From assembly GCA_937890485.1 (NCBI GenBank), contig CALBXN010000120.1:1-11649 (forward strand): a stretch of 11,649 nucleotides of DNA. Reading direction: 5' to 3'. The notes below the pieces were generated by a model. The model did not search any database. It saw only the letters and a list, made by a program, of their open reading frames with translations, and had not been told where the DNA came from. Below are positions 1 through 5,017 of this stretch, piece by piece. The stretch is from an uncultured Treponema sp. (GTDB taxonomy: Bacteria; Spirochaetota; Spirochaetia; Treponematales; Treponemataceae). Position numbers and translations under genes: made by a program. Position 1 is the stretch's first letter, and every line of letters begins with the position of its first letter.

Positions 1-12
1 CAACCAATAGCT

Positions 13-121
13 CGATCAGCGTGAACGCTGATCGAATGAAGCACGGCTCCGCCGTATGAAGCATTTTCCTGCGGAAAATATGAAGCGCCCCGTTGGGGCA
101 TGAAGCGCTTGCTTCGCAAGC
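13..121. repeat. Array of five short perfect hairpins separated by ATGAAGC
   Basis: Five inverted repeats follow each other: CGATCAGCGT/ACGCTGATCG (13-34, 2-nt centre), ACGGC/GCCGT (43-55, loop tcc), ATTTTCC/GGAAAAT (63-79, loop tgc), GCCCC/GGGGC (87-99, loop gtt) and GCTTGC/GCAAGC (107-121, loop ttc). The spacer ATGAAGC recurs exactly at 36-42, 56-62, 80-86 and 100-106. The stems differ in sequence but each is perfectly self-complementary, and the last four all have 3-nt loops. So the structure and the spacer are kept while the arms vary. All three forward frames contain stops, so this is not the end of a long upstream gene. It could be a structured RNA, a small-repeat (REP-like) element or a replication-slippage product; I do not recognise a named family. 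Confidence 0.8.
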
Positions 122-407
122 ATAATAAGGCATTTTTTTGTTCTCTTTTTTCAGGTAATACAACGGCAAAACACCTATTTGACAAGTTTTACTGACAAAG
201 AGTTCGATCAGAGTAAATGCCATACAACGGGTTTTCATAGTTCATTCCTTGGGTTGAATAAATTCAAAACTCTGCAAAAAGTATATACTGAACTTTTTTT
301 AAAAACATTATCTCTGAAATTTTTTTTTATATTTTTGCCGAAAAAGATTGATTTATGCCAAAAAAACTGTATTTTTTATGTCAACGGCATAAAAAGGAGT
401 TGTTTTT
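122..407. other. Non-coding AT-rich stretch upstream of the fliD remnant
   Basis: I see no convincing gene here. A TTG-initiated frame from 179 overlaps the fliD start, is low in complexity and resembles nothing, so I do not call it. The stretch carries T- and A-runs and the short word ACAACGG at about 161 and 222. Its 3' end supplies the leader and the ribosome-binding site (AAGGAG, 394-399) of the fliD remnant, so at least that part probably travelled with the fliD fragment. Confidence 0.5.
315..344 (+). promoter_or_regulatory. Possible flagellar (sigma-28-like) promoter remnant
   Basis: GCCGAAAA at 337-344 resembles the GCCGATAA minus-10 of sigma-28 (FliA) flagellar promoters and lies 63 bp before the fliD start codon. 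The only minus-35-like word upstream, TGAAATTT at 315-322, leaves a spacer about 3 bp longer than the usual 11 bp, so the match is weak. The position fits the known use of FliA for late flagellar genes. Confidence 0.2.
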
Positions 408-647
408 ATGAACGTTAATTCAACATCTTCAGTAAGTTCAAACAACGGTTTTTCAGGCATGATTTCTGGTATGGATACCGATAGCTTAGTTGAGAAATTA
501 TTATCGGGTACACAATCCAAAATAGATAAACAAAAAGGCTTGAAAACTCAGACAGAGTGGAAAATAGAAAACTATCGTGATGTTATCACACAAATCAATA
601 GTTTTTCATCTAAATATTTTAGAATGCTTTCGTTTATACGATCATAA
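408..647 (+). pseudogene. fliD: 5' remnant of flagellar cap protein gene fliD (truncated)
   Basis: FliD is the filament cap and hook-associated protein 2 of the flagellum. The first about 71 codons match the FliD N-terminal domain: a Ser/Asn-rich start, then GMDTDSLVEKLLSG and a helical stretch ending NSFSSKYF. The family normally runs to several hundred residues, but here the match stops at about position 620 and a stop follows after eight unrelated codons. A good RBS (AAGGAG, 394-399) and ATG are intact, so a short peptide could still be made. The 3' end overlaps the end of the minus-strand XRE gene, which puts a recombination junction at about 600-625. The rest of fliD is not in the window, so this is a displaced fragment or a rearranged end, not a simple local insertion. 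A working fliD probably lies elsewhere (inference). Confidence 0.82.
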
Positions 648-919
648 ATTTCAGAAGAAACTTCTTTTACAAATTCTTTTTTATCAAATCGGATAGTATT
701 TCTTGGACATCCTTGTTCTTCAAACAGTTGTGCAGGTATTATATTTAATGCTTTTGCTATTGCGTCTATTGTTTCTGGTTTTGGAAATATATTACGACTT
801 TCAATTTCAGAAATATATCCCCCTCCGTAACCTATTTTTTCAGAAAGTTGTTCTTGCGTAAGATTAGCTTTATTTCGCCAATACTTTAAATTATCCTTGA
901 ATATTTCTCTAACACCCAT
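572..919 (-). CDS. XRE-family helix-turn-helix transcriptional regulator
   Basis: This is a 115-residue DNA-binding protein. Residues of about 8-64 form an HTH_3/Cro-CI domain: NLKYWRNKANLTQEQLSEKIG, a turn, then YISEIESRNIFPKPETIDAIAKALNI, the usual spacing of helices 2-3 and the supporting helices. The C-terminal part is charged and helical and may dimerise. The last about 15 residues are read from the antisense strand of the fliD remnant, so the original C-terminus may have been altered by the junction. No clear Shine-Dalgarno precedes the ATG; the upstream sequence is almost pure A/T. The gene is divergent from the lipoprotein at 1089, and three copies of a 13-mer lie in between. That suggests it represses itself and the lipoprotein (inference). 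Confidence 0.85.
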   Translation of the reverse strand: MGVREIFKDNLKYWRNKANLTQEQLSEKIGYGGGYISEIESRNIFPKPETIDAIAKALNIIPAQLFEEQGCPRNTIRFDKKEFVKEVSSEIYDRINESILKYLDEKLLICVITSR

Positions 920-955
920 AATATAATAATAATTTTTTACAAGTAAATTCTTTAT

Positions 956-1031
956 AGTTTAATAAGCGTATTTTATTTTATCATTGACAGATTACGCTTT
1001 ATAAACTAGAATGAAGACAGTTTAATAAGCG
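956..1031. promoter_or_regulatory. Three copies of a 13-mer, probable XRE operators
   Basis: AGTTTAATAAGCG occurs at 956-968 and 1019-1031 on the plus strand. A two-mismatch copy (AGTTTATAAAGCG) lies on the minus strand at 995-1007. A further inverted pair, AAACTAGAA (1003-1011) and TTCTAGTTT (1034-1042), overlaps copies two and three. Copy two fills the space between the -35 and -10 boxes of the lipoprotein promoter, copy three covers its likely start point, and copy one lies 37 bp upstream of the XRE start codon. This is the layout expected of operator sites for the divergent XRE repressor; the assignment is inference from position. Confidence 0.6.
984..1012 (+). promoter_or_regulatory. Sigma-70 promoter of the DUF1566-like lipoprotein gene
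   Basis: TTGACA (984-989) and TAGAAT (1007-1012) are separated by exactly 17 bp, close to the housekeeping consensus. Transcription would start near 1019, giving a leader of about 70 nt that ends in AAGGAG (1077-1082). A 13-mer operator copy lies within the spacer. Confidence 0.75.
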
Positions 1032-1088
1032 ATTTCTAGTTTTATAATCTTCTAAAATGGGAGTTGAACTAGGAGTAAGGAGTGTTTT

Positions 1089-1526
1089 ATGAAGAACAAG
1101 ATTTTATTAGTTTTAGGAATTGTATTGTTATGTACAATGTTCTGTGCCTGTACAAAAAAGTACGAAATTGGTGATACTGGTCCTGGTGGTGGAATTGTAT
1201 TTCAAATTTCAGAAGATGGAACAAATGGGTACGAAGTAAGTGAAGTGCTTGGTGAGGATTTTTGGGAAAACGCAAAAAAAATATGTGAAAATTATAAAGG
1301 TGGAGGATTTTCTGATTGGTATCTTCCTTCTATTGAGGAGTTACGTTTAATATATCTAAATTTACGAAGATCAAGAAAAATTTCTGACGATAATATGTAT
1401 TGGTCATCGCAAGAATATTGGAGTGGTAAAAGGGATAAGATGTGTTTGGATTTTAGTAACGGTGATTTAAAGGGTAGAGACTCAACTTCATTTTTATTTT
1501 CATTTCGTGCCATTCGTGCTTTTTAG
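1089..1526 (+). CDS. Small lipoprotein with DUF1566-like domain
   Basis: This 145-residue protein is probably a membrane-anchored lipoprotein of unknown function. Residues 1-20 are a signal peptide and Cys21 in MFCAC is the likely lipidated residue; the lipobox is relaxed, as often in spirochaetes. The mature part starts with IGDTGPGGGIVFQI, a hallmark of small DUF1566/Lcl-like proteins that recur in treponemes. It continues with a GGFSDWYLPSIEEL block, then YWSSQEYW and a terminal SFRAIRAF, all typical of this C-type-lectin-like fold. It has a good RBS six bases before the ATG, its own strong promoter and its own terminator, so it is transcribed alone. The divergent XRE gene and its putative operators suggest tight repression. 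Ligand binding is plausible from the family fold but unproven. Confidence 0.85.
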   Translation: MKNKILLVLGIVLLCTMFCACTKKYEIGDTGPGGGIVFQISEDGTNGYEVSEVLGEDFWENAKKICENYKGGGFSDWYLPSIEELRLIYLNLRRSRKISDDNMYWSSQEYWSGKRDKMCLDFSNGDLKGRDSTSFLFSFRAIRAF

Positions 1527-1539
1527 TTATTAATTTATA

Positions 1540-1558
1540 AAAATTGCGTAGCAATTTT
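1540..1558. repeat. Perfect 8-bp hairpin with 3-nt loop
   Basis: AAAATTGC (1540-1547), loop gta, GCAATTTT (1551-1558), 14 bases after the lipoprotein stop. There is no T-run after it, so it is not a classical terminator. Its geometry (perfect stem, three-base loop) matches the hairpins of the array at 43-121, but the ATGAAGC spacer is missing. Confidence 0.5.
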
Positions 1559-1595
1559 CAATCCGTGTGATTTAGTTTTTCAGACTAGATTTTAC

Positions 1596-1628
1596 AAGCC
1601 ACTTCAGTTTTGAGGTGGCTTATTTTCT
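1596..1628 (+). terminator. Rho-independent terminator after the lipoprotein gene
   Basis: AAGCCACTTCA (1596-1606) pairs with TGAGGTGGCTT (1611-1621) in an 11-bp stem with one G-T wobble and a GTTT loop, followed by ATTTTCTT. It ends directly before the first operator of the toxin-antitoxin promoter and so insulates the two units. Confidence 0.8.
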
Positions 1629-1685
1629 TGGTCAACTTGACTAACTATATAACTTGTGATATATTTATCTTAGTCAACTTGACTA
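1629..1685. promoter_or_regulatory. Two palindromic operators of the toxin-antitoxin operon
   Basis: The 15-bp palindrome TAGTCAACTTGACTA stands at 1671-1685; a copy with one change (TGGTCAACTTGACTA) stands at 1629-1643. Both share the core GTCAACTTGAC. Their centres are 42 bp apart, four helical turns, so a regulator could bind both on the same DNA face. One overlaps the -35 box and the other lies just after the -10 box, near the start point. Phd-family antitoxins usually repress their own operon, with the toxin as co-repressor, so these are the likely sites. Confidence 0.75.
1637..1665 (+). promoter_or_regulatory. Promoter of the Phd/PIN toxin-antitoxin operon
   Basis: TTGACT (1637-1642), 17 bp, TATATT (1660-1665), with TG one base before the -10 box (extended -10). 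The -35 box is made of the right half of the first operator palindrome, so promoter and repression site are merged. Confidence 0.72.
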
Positions 1686-1707
1686 ATTTTGTGTCAGGAG
1701 GAGAGTA

Positions 1708-1953
1708 ATGTGTAAAGTTAATGTTTTAGAAGCAAAAACAAATTTTTCAAAATTACTTTCTATGTTGGAAAACAAAGAAGAGAATGAAATCATAATTTGT
1801 AAAAATAACAATCCTGTGGCAACACTTTGCCTTGTTCCTCAAGTTGATGTAAATAAAAGAATTGGAATTGCAAAAAACAAAATATCTGTTCTTGATTTAG
1901 ATGAATTTAATTCAGTTGATTCTGAAATTACTTCTGATTTTTTAGGTTTATAG
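1708..1953 (+). CDS. Antitoxin, Phd/YefM family
   Basis: This 81-residue antitoxin should bind and neutralise the PIN-domain toxin encoded 14 bp downstream and repress the shared promoter. The N-terminal half matches the Phd/YefM fold: VNVLEAKTNFSKLLSMLE, then a strand pair EIIICKNNNPVATLCLVP (residues about 4-45), the DNA-binding and dimerising part. The acidic, probably flexible C-terminal tail (residues about 50-81, DLDEFNSVDSEI) is where such antitoxins usually wrap around the toxin. A strong RBS (AGGAGGAGAG, 1696-1705) supports the ATG, as expected when antitoxin must outnumber toxin. The promoter and twin operators lie just upstream. Confidence 0.9.
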   Translation: MCKVNVLEAKTNFSKLLSMLENKEENEIIICKNNNPVATLCLVPQVDVNKRIGIAKNKISVLDLDEFNSVDSEITSDFLGL

Positions 1954-1967
1954 TTGGGAAAATCTAT

Positions 1968-2366
1968 ATGGATTATTTGCTTGATACACATCTTTTACTT
2001 TGGGCTTTAGCTGATTCAGAAAAATTACCAAACCAAGTAAGGCAACTTTTGCTAAATCCAAAAAATCAGTTTTATTATAGCGTAGCTTCTATGTGGGAAG
2101 TATCAATTAAAAACGAAAAGAAAAAACTTGGAGTTTCAGGAACTGAATTTATGCACTATTGTGAACAAGCAGGATATAAAAAACTTCCAATTGATAAAAA
2201 ACATATTTTAGCCTTGGAAACATTAGAAAAAAAAGAAAATTCCCCAGAACACAATGACCCTTTTGATAGAATTTTACTTTCTCAGGCAAAATCCGAAACT
2301 ATCCAGTTGTTGACCTGTGACAAAAGTTTTTTGTTTTACAATGAATTGAATTATACTGTTATTTAA
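1968..2366 (+). CDS. Toxin, PIN-domain ribonuclease (VapC-like)
   Basis: This 132-residue PIN-domain protein is probably a metal-dependent RNase that cuts tRNA or rRNA when not held by the antitoxin. The four acidic residues of the active site are visible: Asp6 in YLLDTHLLLW, Glu44 in SMWEVSIK, Asp100 in HNDPFDRILLSQA and Asp118 in LLTCDKSF. The LLDTHLLLWAL start and the HNDPFDR block are typical of the COG3744 branch that pairs with Phd-type antitoxins. The catalytic set is complete, so it should be active. There is only a weak RBS in the 14-bp gap after the antitoxin (TTGGGAAAA), which fits lower toxin output and translational coupling. RNA target unknown. Confidence 0.9.
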   Translation: MDYLLDTHLLLWALADSEKLPNQVRQLLLNPKNQFYYSVASMWEVSIKNEKKKLGVSGTEFMHYCEQAGYKKLPIDKKHILALETLEKKENSPEHNDPFDRILLSQAKSETIQLLTCDKSFLFYNELNYTVI

Positions 2367-2452
2367 TTTAAATTTGTGGGTACCCAATCTCCACCCATCC
2401 TATGCCACTTGCCCAAAACAAAGCAAGAACCAATGCGTAAACGCAAAATTGT

Positions 2453-2546
2453 AGCCAACGCGTAGACGGAAAATGGAACAGTGAAGTCTTGCAAGCGTAA
2501 GCGCAGCACTAACGAACTGGGACATTTTTCGTCGAAAGCGTTGGCT
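2453..2546. repeat. Long imperfect hairpin with attC-like architecture
   Basis: AGCCAACGC (2453-2461) pairs perfectly with GCGTTGGCT (2538-2546). After a small internal loop (gta against gaaa), GACGGAAAATG (2465-2475) pairs with CATTTTTCGTC (2523-2533) with one mismatch. The 47-nt centre can fold further (CAGT 2479-2482 with ACTG 2516-2519). Two paired boxes split by an unpaired spacer, outer boxes ending AAC and starting GTT, and a variable centre are the features of folded integron attC sites. The outer boxes deviate at one position from RYYYAAC/GTTRRRY. Alternatives are a structured RNA or a mobile palindromic repeat. Confidence 0.45.
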
Positions 2547-2596
2547 GAAAATTATTCATTTACAAAATTTCATCTTGCTTTATTTTGTGCAAAAAT

Positions 2597-2625
2597 TTGA
2601 AATCATATTTTCTCTGTACTAAACT
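2597..2625 (+). promoter_or_regulatory. Probable promoter of the 2680 gene
   Basis: TTGAAA (2597-2602), 17 bp, TAAACT (2620-2625). Transcription would begin near 2632, within or beside the hairpin at 2627-2657. The -10 box is only a moderate match. Confidence 0.4.
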
Positions 2626-2626
2626 T

Positions 2627-2657
2627 TTATTGATGAGGCTTTAAGTTTCATCAATAA
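2627..2657 (+). other. 10-bp leader hairpin just upstream of the RBS
   Basis: TTATTGATGA (2627-2636) and TCATCAATAA (2648-2657) form a perfect 10-bp stem with an 11-nt loop, ending 12 bases before the strong RBS (AGGAGAGAGG, 2669-2678). It could be a terminator for read-through from upstream (ATTTCTTTTT follows) or a 5' stabilising or regulatory hairpin of the 2680 mRNA. Confidence 0.5.
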
Positions 2658-2679
2658 TTTCTTTTTACAGGAGAGAGGT

Positions 2680-3282
2680 ATGAGTTTAAAGAAAATTGGT
2701 TTAGGTTTATTATGTGTTTTGTTGGCAAGTTTTACTTTTGCACAAAAACTATCTGTAACGGGTGGAAAGTTTGCAGAAGAAAATCCGACAAAAATCATTT
2801 TGAATGCAGTTGATGGAAAAAGTACAAAAATCTTTATGGTTGAATCTCTTTATAACACTCAAGGTACAACAGTATTGTTAAGTGATGGATATTTTGTGCC
2901 AGTAACAACTTCATCTACATCAGAAAAAACTCATCTTATTTGTGATACACCTGCAGAACTTACTCTTGATAAAGGTGCAATTTCATTATTAGCAGGAAAT
3001 TCTGTAGATATTTCTGATGAATTTACAATTACTGCTACAGGTGGAACTCAGCATTGGAATATTAAAGCAGAAAATCCAGTACTCTATTGGACAGGAATTG
3101 CACTTTCTATTGTAGGAACTTGTTTTTGCACTTACGGAATGATGGATTGGATTTTCGAAACTCAAGAACCTACAGTATTTAATACAATCAGTACTTTTGG
3201 AGGTGCTGCAGGACTTGCAGGTGGTATCGTAATGGGAGTTTTAGGTTCTCCTAAGGCAACTTTAGTTAAAATAGAATATTAG
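2680..3282 (+). CDS. Secreted/membrane protein of unknown function
   Basis: I do not recognise this 200-residue protein. Residues 1-21 form a typical signal peptide ending TFA, with Gln22 as the likely first mature residue. Residues 22 to about 130 look like a beta-rich extracytoplasmic domain (KLSVTGGKFAEENPTKIILNAVDG and TTVLLSDGYFVPV). Two hydrophobic stretches follow, about residues 134-156 (LYWTGIALSIVGTCFCTYG) and 170-190 (Gly/Ala-rich, GGAAGLAGGIVMGVLG). They suggest a C-terminal membrane hairpin. Short Gly-rich helices of this type also occur in small spirochaete envelope proteins. It has a strong RBS, a probable own promoter and a terminator, so it is a single-gene unit. There is no link in sequence to the neighbouring toxin or radical SAM gene. 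Confidence 0.75.
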   Translation: MSLKKIGLGLLCVLLASFTFAQKLSVTGGKFAEENPTKIILNAVDGKSTKIFMVESLYNTQGTTVLLSDGYFVPVTTSSTSEKTHLICDTPAELTLDKGAISLLAGNSVDISDEFTITATGGTQHWNIKAENPVLYWTGIALSIVGTCFCTYGMMDWIFETQEPTVFNTISTFGGAAGLAGGIVMGVLGSPKATLVKIEY

Positions 3283-3317
3283 TAGTGTGAAAATCTTTTA
3301 GAAGATTTAGTTGTTTT

Positions 3318-3357
3318 TGCTACTTTGCTTTTTTTGGGTGAAGTAGCATTTTTGTTT
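3318..3357 (+). terminator. Rho-independent terminator after the 2680 gene
   Basis: TGCTACTT (3318-3325) and AAGTAGCA (3341-3348) form an 8-bp stem with a 15-nt loop, followed by TTTTTGTTT. A smaller hairpin, AAATCTT/AAGATTT (3291-3308, loop ttag), stands just after the stop codon and may help. Confidence 0.75.
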
Positions 3358-3362
3358 ATAAT
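3334..3362 (+). promoter_or_regulatory. Possible promoter of the radical SAM gene
   Basis: TATAAT (3357-3362) is a perfect -10 box with TTGGGT (3334-3339) as a poor -35 box 17 bp upstream. It overlaps the terminator of the preceding gene, leaving a leader of about 45 nt that is nearly all A and T. Confidence 0.4.
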
Positions 3363-3412
3363 ATAGTTGATTCTATTCTTTTTATTAATTATTTATTGTA
3401 AATGTTTTTAAG

Positions 3413-4369
3413 ATGATTTATTCTGTATGTGTGAAATATATTTCAACTTCAGAATATTATAATAGTATTTTTTCACAAAAAGTATATAAAATTTCTTTAG
3501 ATGCTGGATGTACTTGTCCAACTCGTGACGGAACTAAAGGTTCAAGAGGATGCATTTTTTGTAGTAGCTCTGGTTCTGGAGAATTTGCTTCTTCTCGTAG
3601 GCTTTCAATAAAGGAACAAATTGAACAAGCAAAATCTCTTGTTATAAATAAAATTCCTAAAAAACAGAAAGAAAATGCAAAGTTTATAGCTTATTTTCAA
3701 AATTTTACAAATACTTACGGAAATGAGGAAGAATTACTTTCAAAATTTAATCAGGCTATAAATGAAAATGATATTGTTGGAATTTCTATTGCTACTCGAC
3801 CTGATTGTCTTTCTGAAAATATGATAAAAGAAATTTCAAATTTGAAACCTAAAAATTATCCAGAAAATCAAAATTTTCATATTTCTATTGAATTAGGATT
3901 TCAAACTAGTAAAGAAAGTTCTGTAGAATTTATCCGTAGATGTTATGAAAATAGTATTTATATAGAAGTAATTAATCAAATTCATAAAATAGCTCCAAAT
4001 ATTCATGTTATTACACATTTAATTTTTGGAATTCCACAAGAAACAATAGAGGATATGCTTAATTCAGTTAAATTTGTTTTGAATGCTCAAACTGATGGTA
4101 TAAAATTTACGGTTCTTCATGTTTTAGAAAATACAGATTTAGCAGCTTTATGGAAAGAAGGAAAGTTTCAAACTATGAGCCAAGATGAATATTTTTATGT
4201 TTTGAAAAAAGCTCTAGTTATAATAGAAAATTTTACAGAAAAAACTGGAAAACCTGTTGTTGTTCATCGGTTGACAGGAGATGGAGCAAAAAAAATACTT
4301 CTTGCACCAATGTGGACAGCTGATAAGAAAAAAGTATTAAATTCTCTTAATAAAATTATCTCACAATAA
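3413..4369 (+). CDS. Radical SAM protein, YhcC/TIGR01212 family
   Basis: This 318-residue radical SAM enzyme belongs to the family of E. coli YhcC (TIGR01212), whose substrate is not established. The N-terminal KVYKISLDAGCTCPTRDGTKGSRGCIFC block carries the expected cluster spacing Cys35-x11-Cys47-x2-Cys50 for a 4Fe-4S centre that cleaves S-adenosylmethionine. Later family blocks are present: FIAYFQNFTNTYG, GISIATRPDCL, HISIELGFQT and HVITHLIFGIPQET, with VVVHRLTGDG and LAPMW near the C-terminus. The Elp3-like layout and full length suggest an intact enzyme. The start is less certain: the ATG at 3413 has no Shine-Dalgarno, and a four-codon frame (ATG 3402) ends in an ATGA overlap with it. No upstream in-frame start gives a better RBS. 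The flanking genes do not point to a substrate. Confidence 0.92.
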   Translation: MIYSVCVKYISTSEYYNSIFSQKVYKISLDAGCTCPTRDGTKGSRGCIFCSSSGSGEFASSRRLSIKEQIEQAKSLVINKIPKKQKENAKFIAYFQNFTNTYGNEEELLSKFNQAINENDIVGISIATRPDCLSENMIKEISNLKPKNYPENQNFHISIELGFQTSKESSVEFIRRCYENSIYIEVINQIHKIAPNIHVITHLIFGIPQETIEDMLNSVKFVLNAQTDGIKFTVLHVLENTDLAALWKEGKFQTMSQDEYFYVLKKALVIIENFTEKTGKPVVVHRLTGDGAKKILLAPMWTADKKKVLNSLNKIISQ

Positions 4370-4398
4370 AAAAATACTTAGAATATTAAATTTTAAAT

Positions 4399-4427
4399 TT
4401 GATATTTTGGATATCTGCCTTTATAAT
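4399..4427 (+). promoter_or_regulatory. Promoter of the beta-barrel/amylase operon
   Basis: TTGATA (4399-4404), exactly 17 bp, TATAAT (4422-4427): near-consensus. The spacer contains the inverted repeat GATAT/ATATC (4401-4415), which overlaps the -35 box and could be an operator. The leader would be about 90 nt. Confidence 0.75.
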
Positions 4428-4478
4428 ATACTAGTCTGTATTATTTTACAAATAATAAAATTCTTATCGCAAAAATTT

Positions 4479-4498
4479 ATCTGTAACAAATTACAGAT
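4479..4498 (+). other. Leader hairpin upstream of the 4526 gene
   Basis: ATCTGTAA (4479-4486), loop caaa, TTACAGAT (4491-4498): a perfect 8-bp stem followed by an A/T run and, 16 bases on, the RBS AGGAG (4515-4519). It resembles the hairpin before the 2680 gene in position. It could protect the mRNA 5' region or act as a weak attenuator. Confidence 0.45.
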
Positions 4499-4525
4499 TT
4501 TAAAAAATTTTTTTAGGAGTAGAGA

Positions 4526-5002
4526 GTGAAAAAATCTTTATTGTGTGTATTGTGCTTTTTTTGTCTAATGGGAGTGAGCTTTGCACAGTTTTCAATTGAC
4601 AAAATTGATGCAGGTGGAAACCTTGGTGCTAATATGAATAGCCGTAAAGGTTGGGCATTTGCTTTTGGGTTTCATGGTGATTATGAAATTATTGATAACT
4701 TAAAAGCAGGTTTACAGTTAGGCTTTAGTACTTCTGATGATATGTTTGTTTTTGAACCATCAATTTATGGAAAATATTATCTTCCTTTTCTAAGTTTTTT
4801 TGGATTTACTCCTTTTGCACAAGTTGATTTAGGTGCTTCTGTTATTAATGTTATGGAAGAAGATAAACCTTATGGAATGTTTTTATTTGGGATTGGAGCT
4901 GGTCTTCGATATGAATTTGGTAAACTTTATGTTGAACCAAAACTTACATGGGGCTATCCATTTATGTTATCAATTAATGCAGCCGTTGGATATTCATTTT
5001 AA
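4526..5002 (+). CDS. Small outer-membrane beta-barrel protein
   Basis: This 158-residue protein has a signal peptide (residues 1-20, ending SFA, then Gln21) and a mature part made of alternating amphipathic strands rich in Gly and aromatic residues: AGGNLGANMNSRKGWAFAFGFHGDYEI, LKAGLQLGFSTS, FEPSIYGKYYLPF, FGIGAGLRYEFG and LYVEPKLTWGYPF. It ends INAAVGYSF, with the terminal Phe used by the outer-membrane insertion machinery. About eight strands fit the length, like OmpA- or OmpW-type small barrels. Translation starts at GTG (4526) with RBS GGAGTAGAG; this start places the Lys-Lys signal peptide correctly. It is the first gene of an operon with the giant amylase lipoprotein 15 bp downstream. 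A role in glycan passage or surface anchoring is possible but is inference. Confidence 0.8.
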   Translation: MKKSLLCVLCFFCLMGVSFAQFSIDKIDAGGNLGANMNSRKGWAFAFGFHGDYEIIDNLKAGLQLGFSTSDDMFVFEPSIYGKYYLPFLSFFGFTPFAQVDLGASVINVMEEDKPYGMFLFGIGAGLRYEFGKLYVEPKLTWGYPFMLSINAAVGYSF

Positions 5003-5017
5003 TTTTGGAGGAATTAA

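Larger units (their letters stand above)
2367..2679. other. 313-bp non-coding gap between the toxin gene and the 2680 gene
   Basis: No open frame here looks like a gene. The left part starts with the palindrome TGGGTACCCA (2377-2386) and holds a small hairpin TGCGT/ACGCA (2434-2445). Positions 2453-2546 form a long imperfect hairpin described separately. Base composition from about 2378 to 2546 is visibly richer in G and C than the flanking genes. The right part (2547-2679) returns to A/T-rich sequence with a plausible promoter and a leader hairpin for the downstream gene. Confidence 0.7.

Noticed and set aside
13..121. CRISPR array
   Set aside because: The repeated unit is only 7 nt, the variable parts are palindromes of 13-22 nt and there are no cas genes; the logic is opposite to a CRISPR array.
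107..137. Rho-independent terminator from the last hairpin of the array
   Set aside because: The T-run (from about 132) starts some 10 bases after the stem, too far for a classical terminator, and no gene is visible upstream in the window.
179..418. 79-codon plus-strand frame upstream of fliD
   Set aside because: It begins at TTG without an RBS, is rich in Phe/Lys/Leu from A/T runs, overlaps the real fliD start, and resembles no family.
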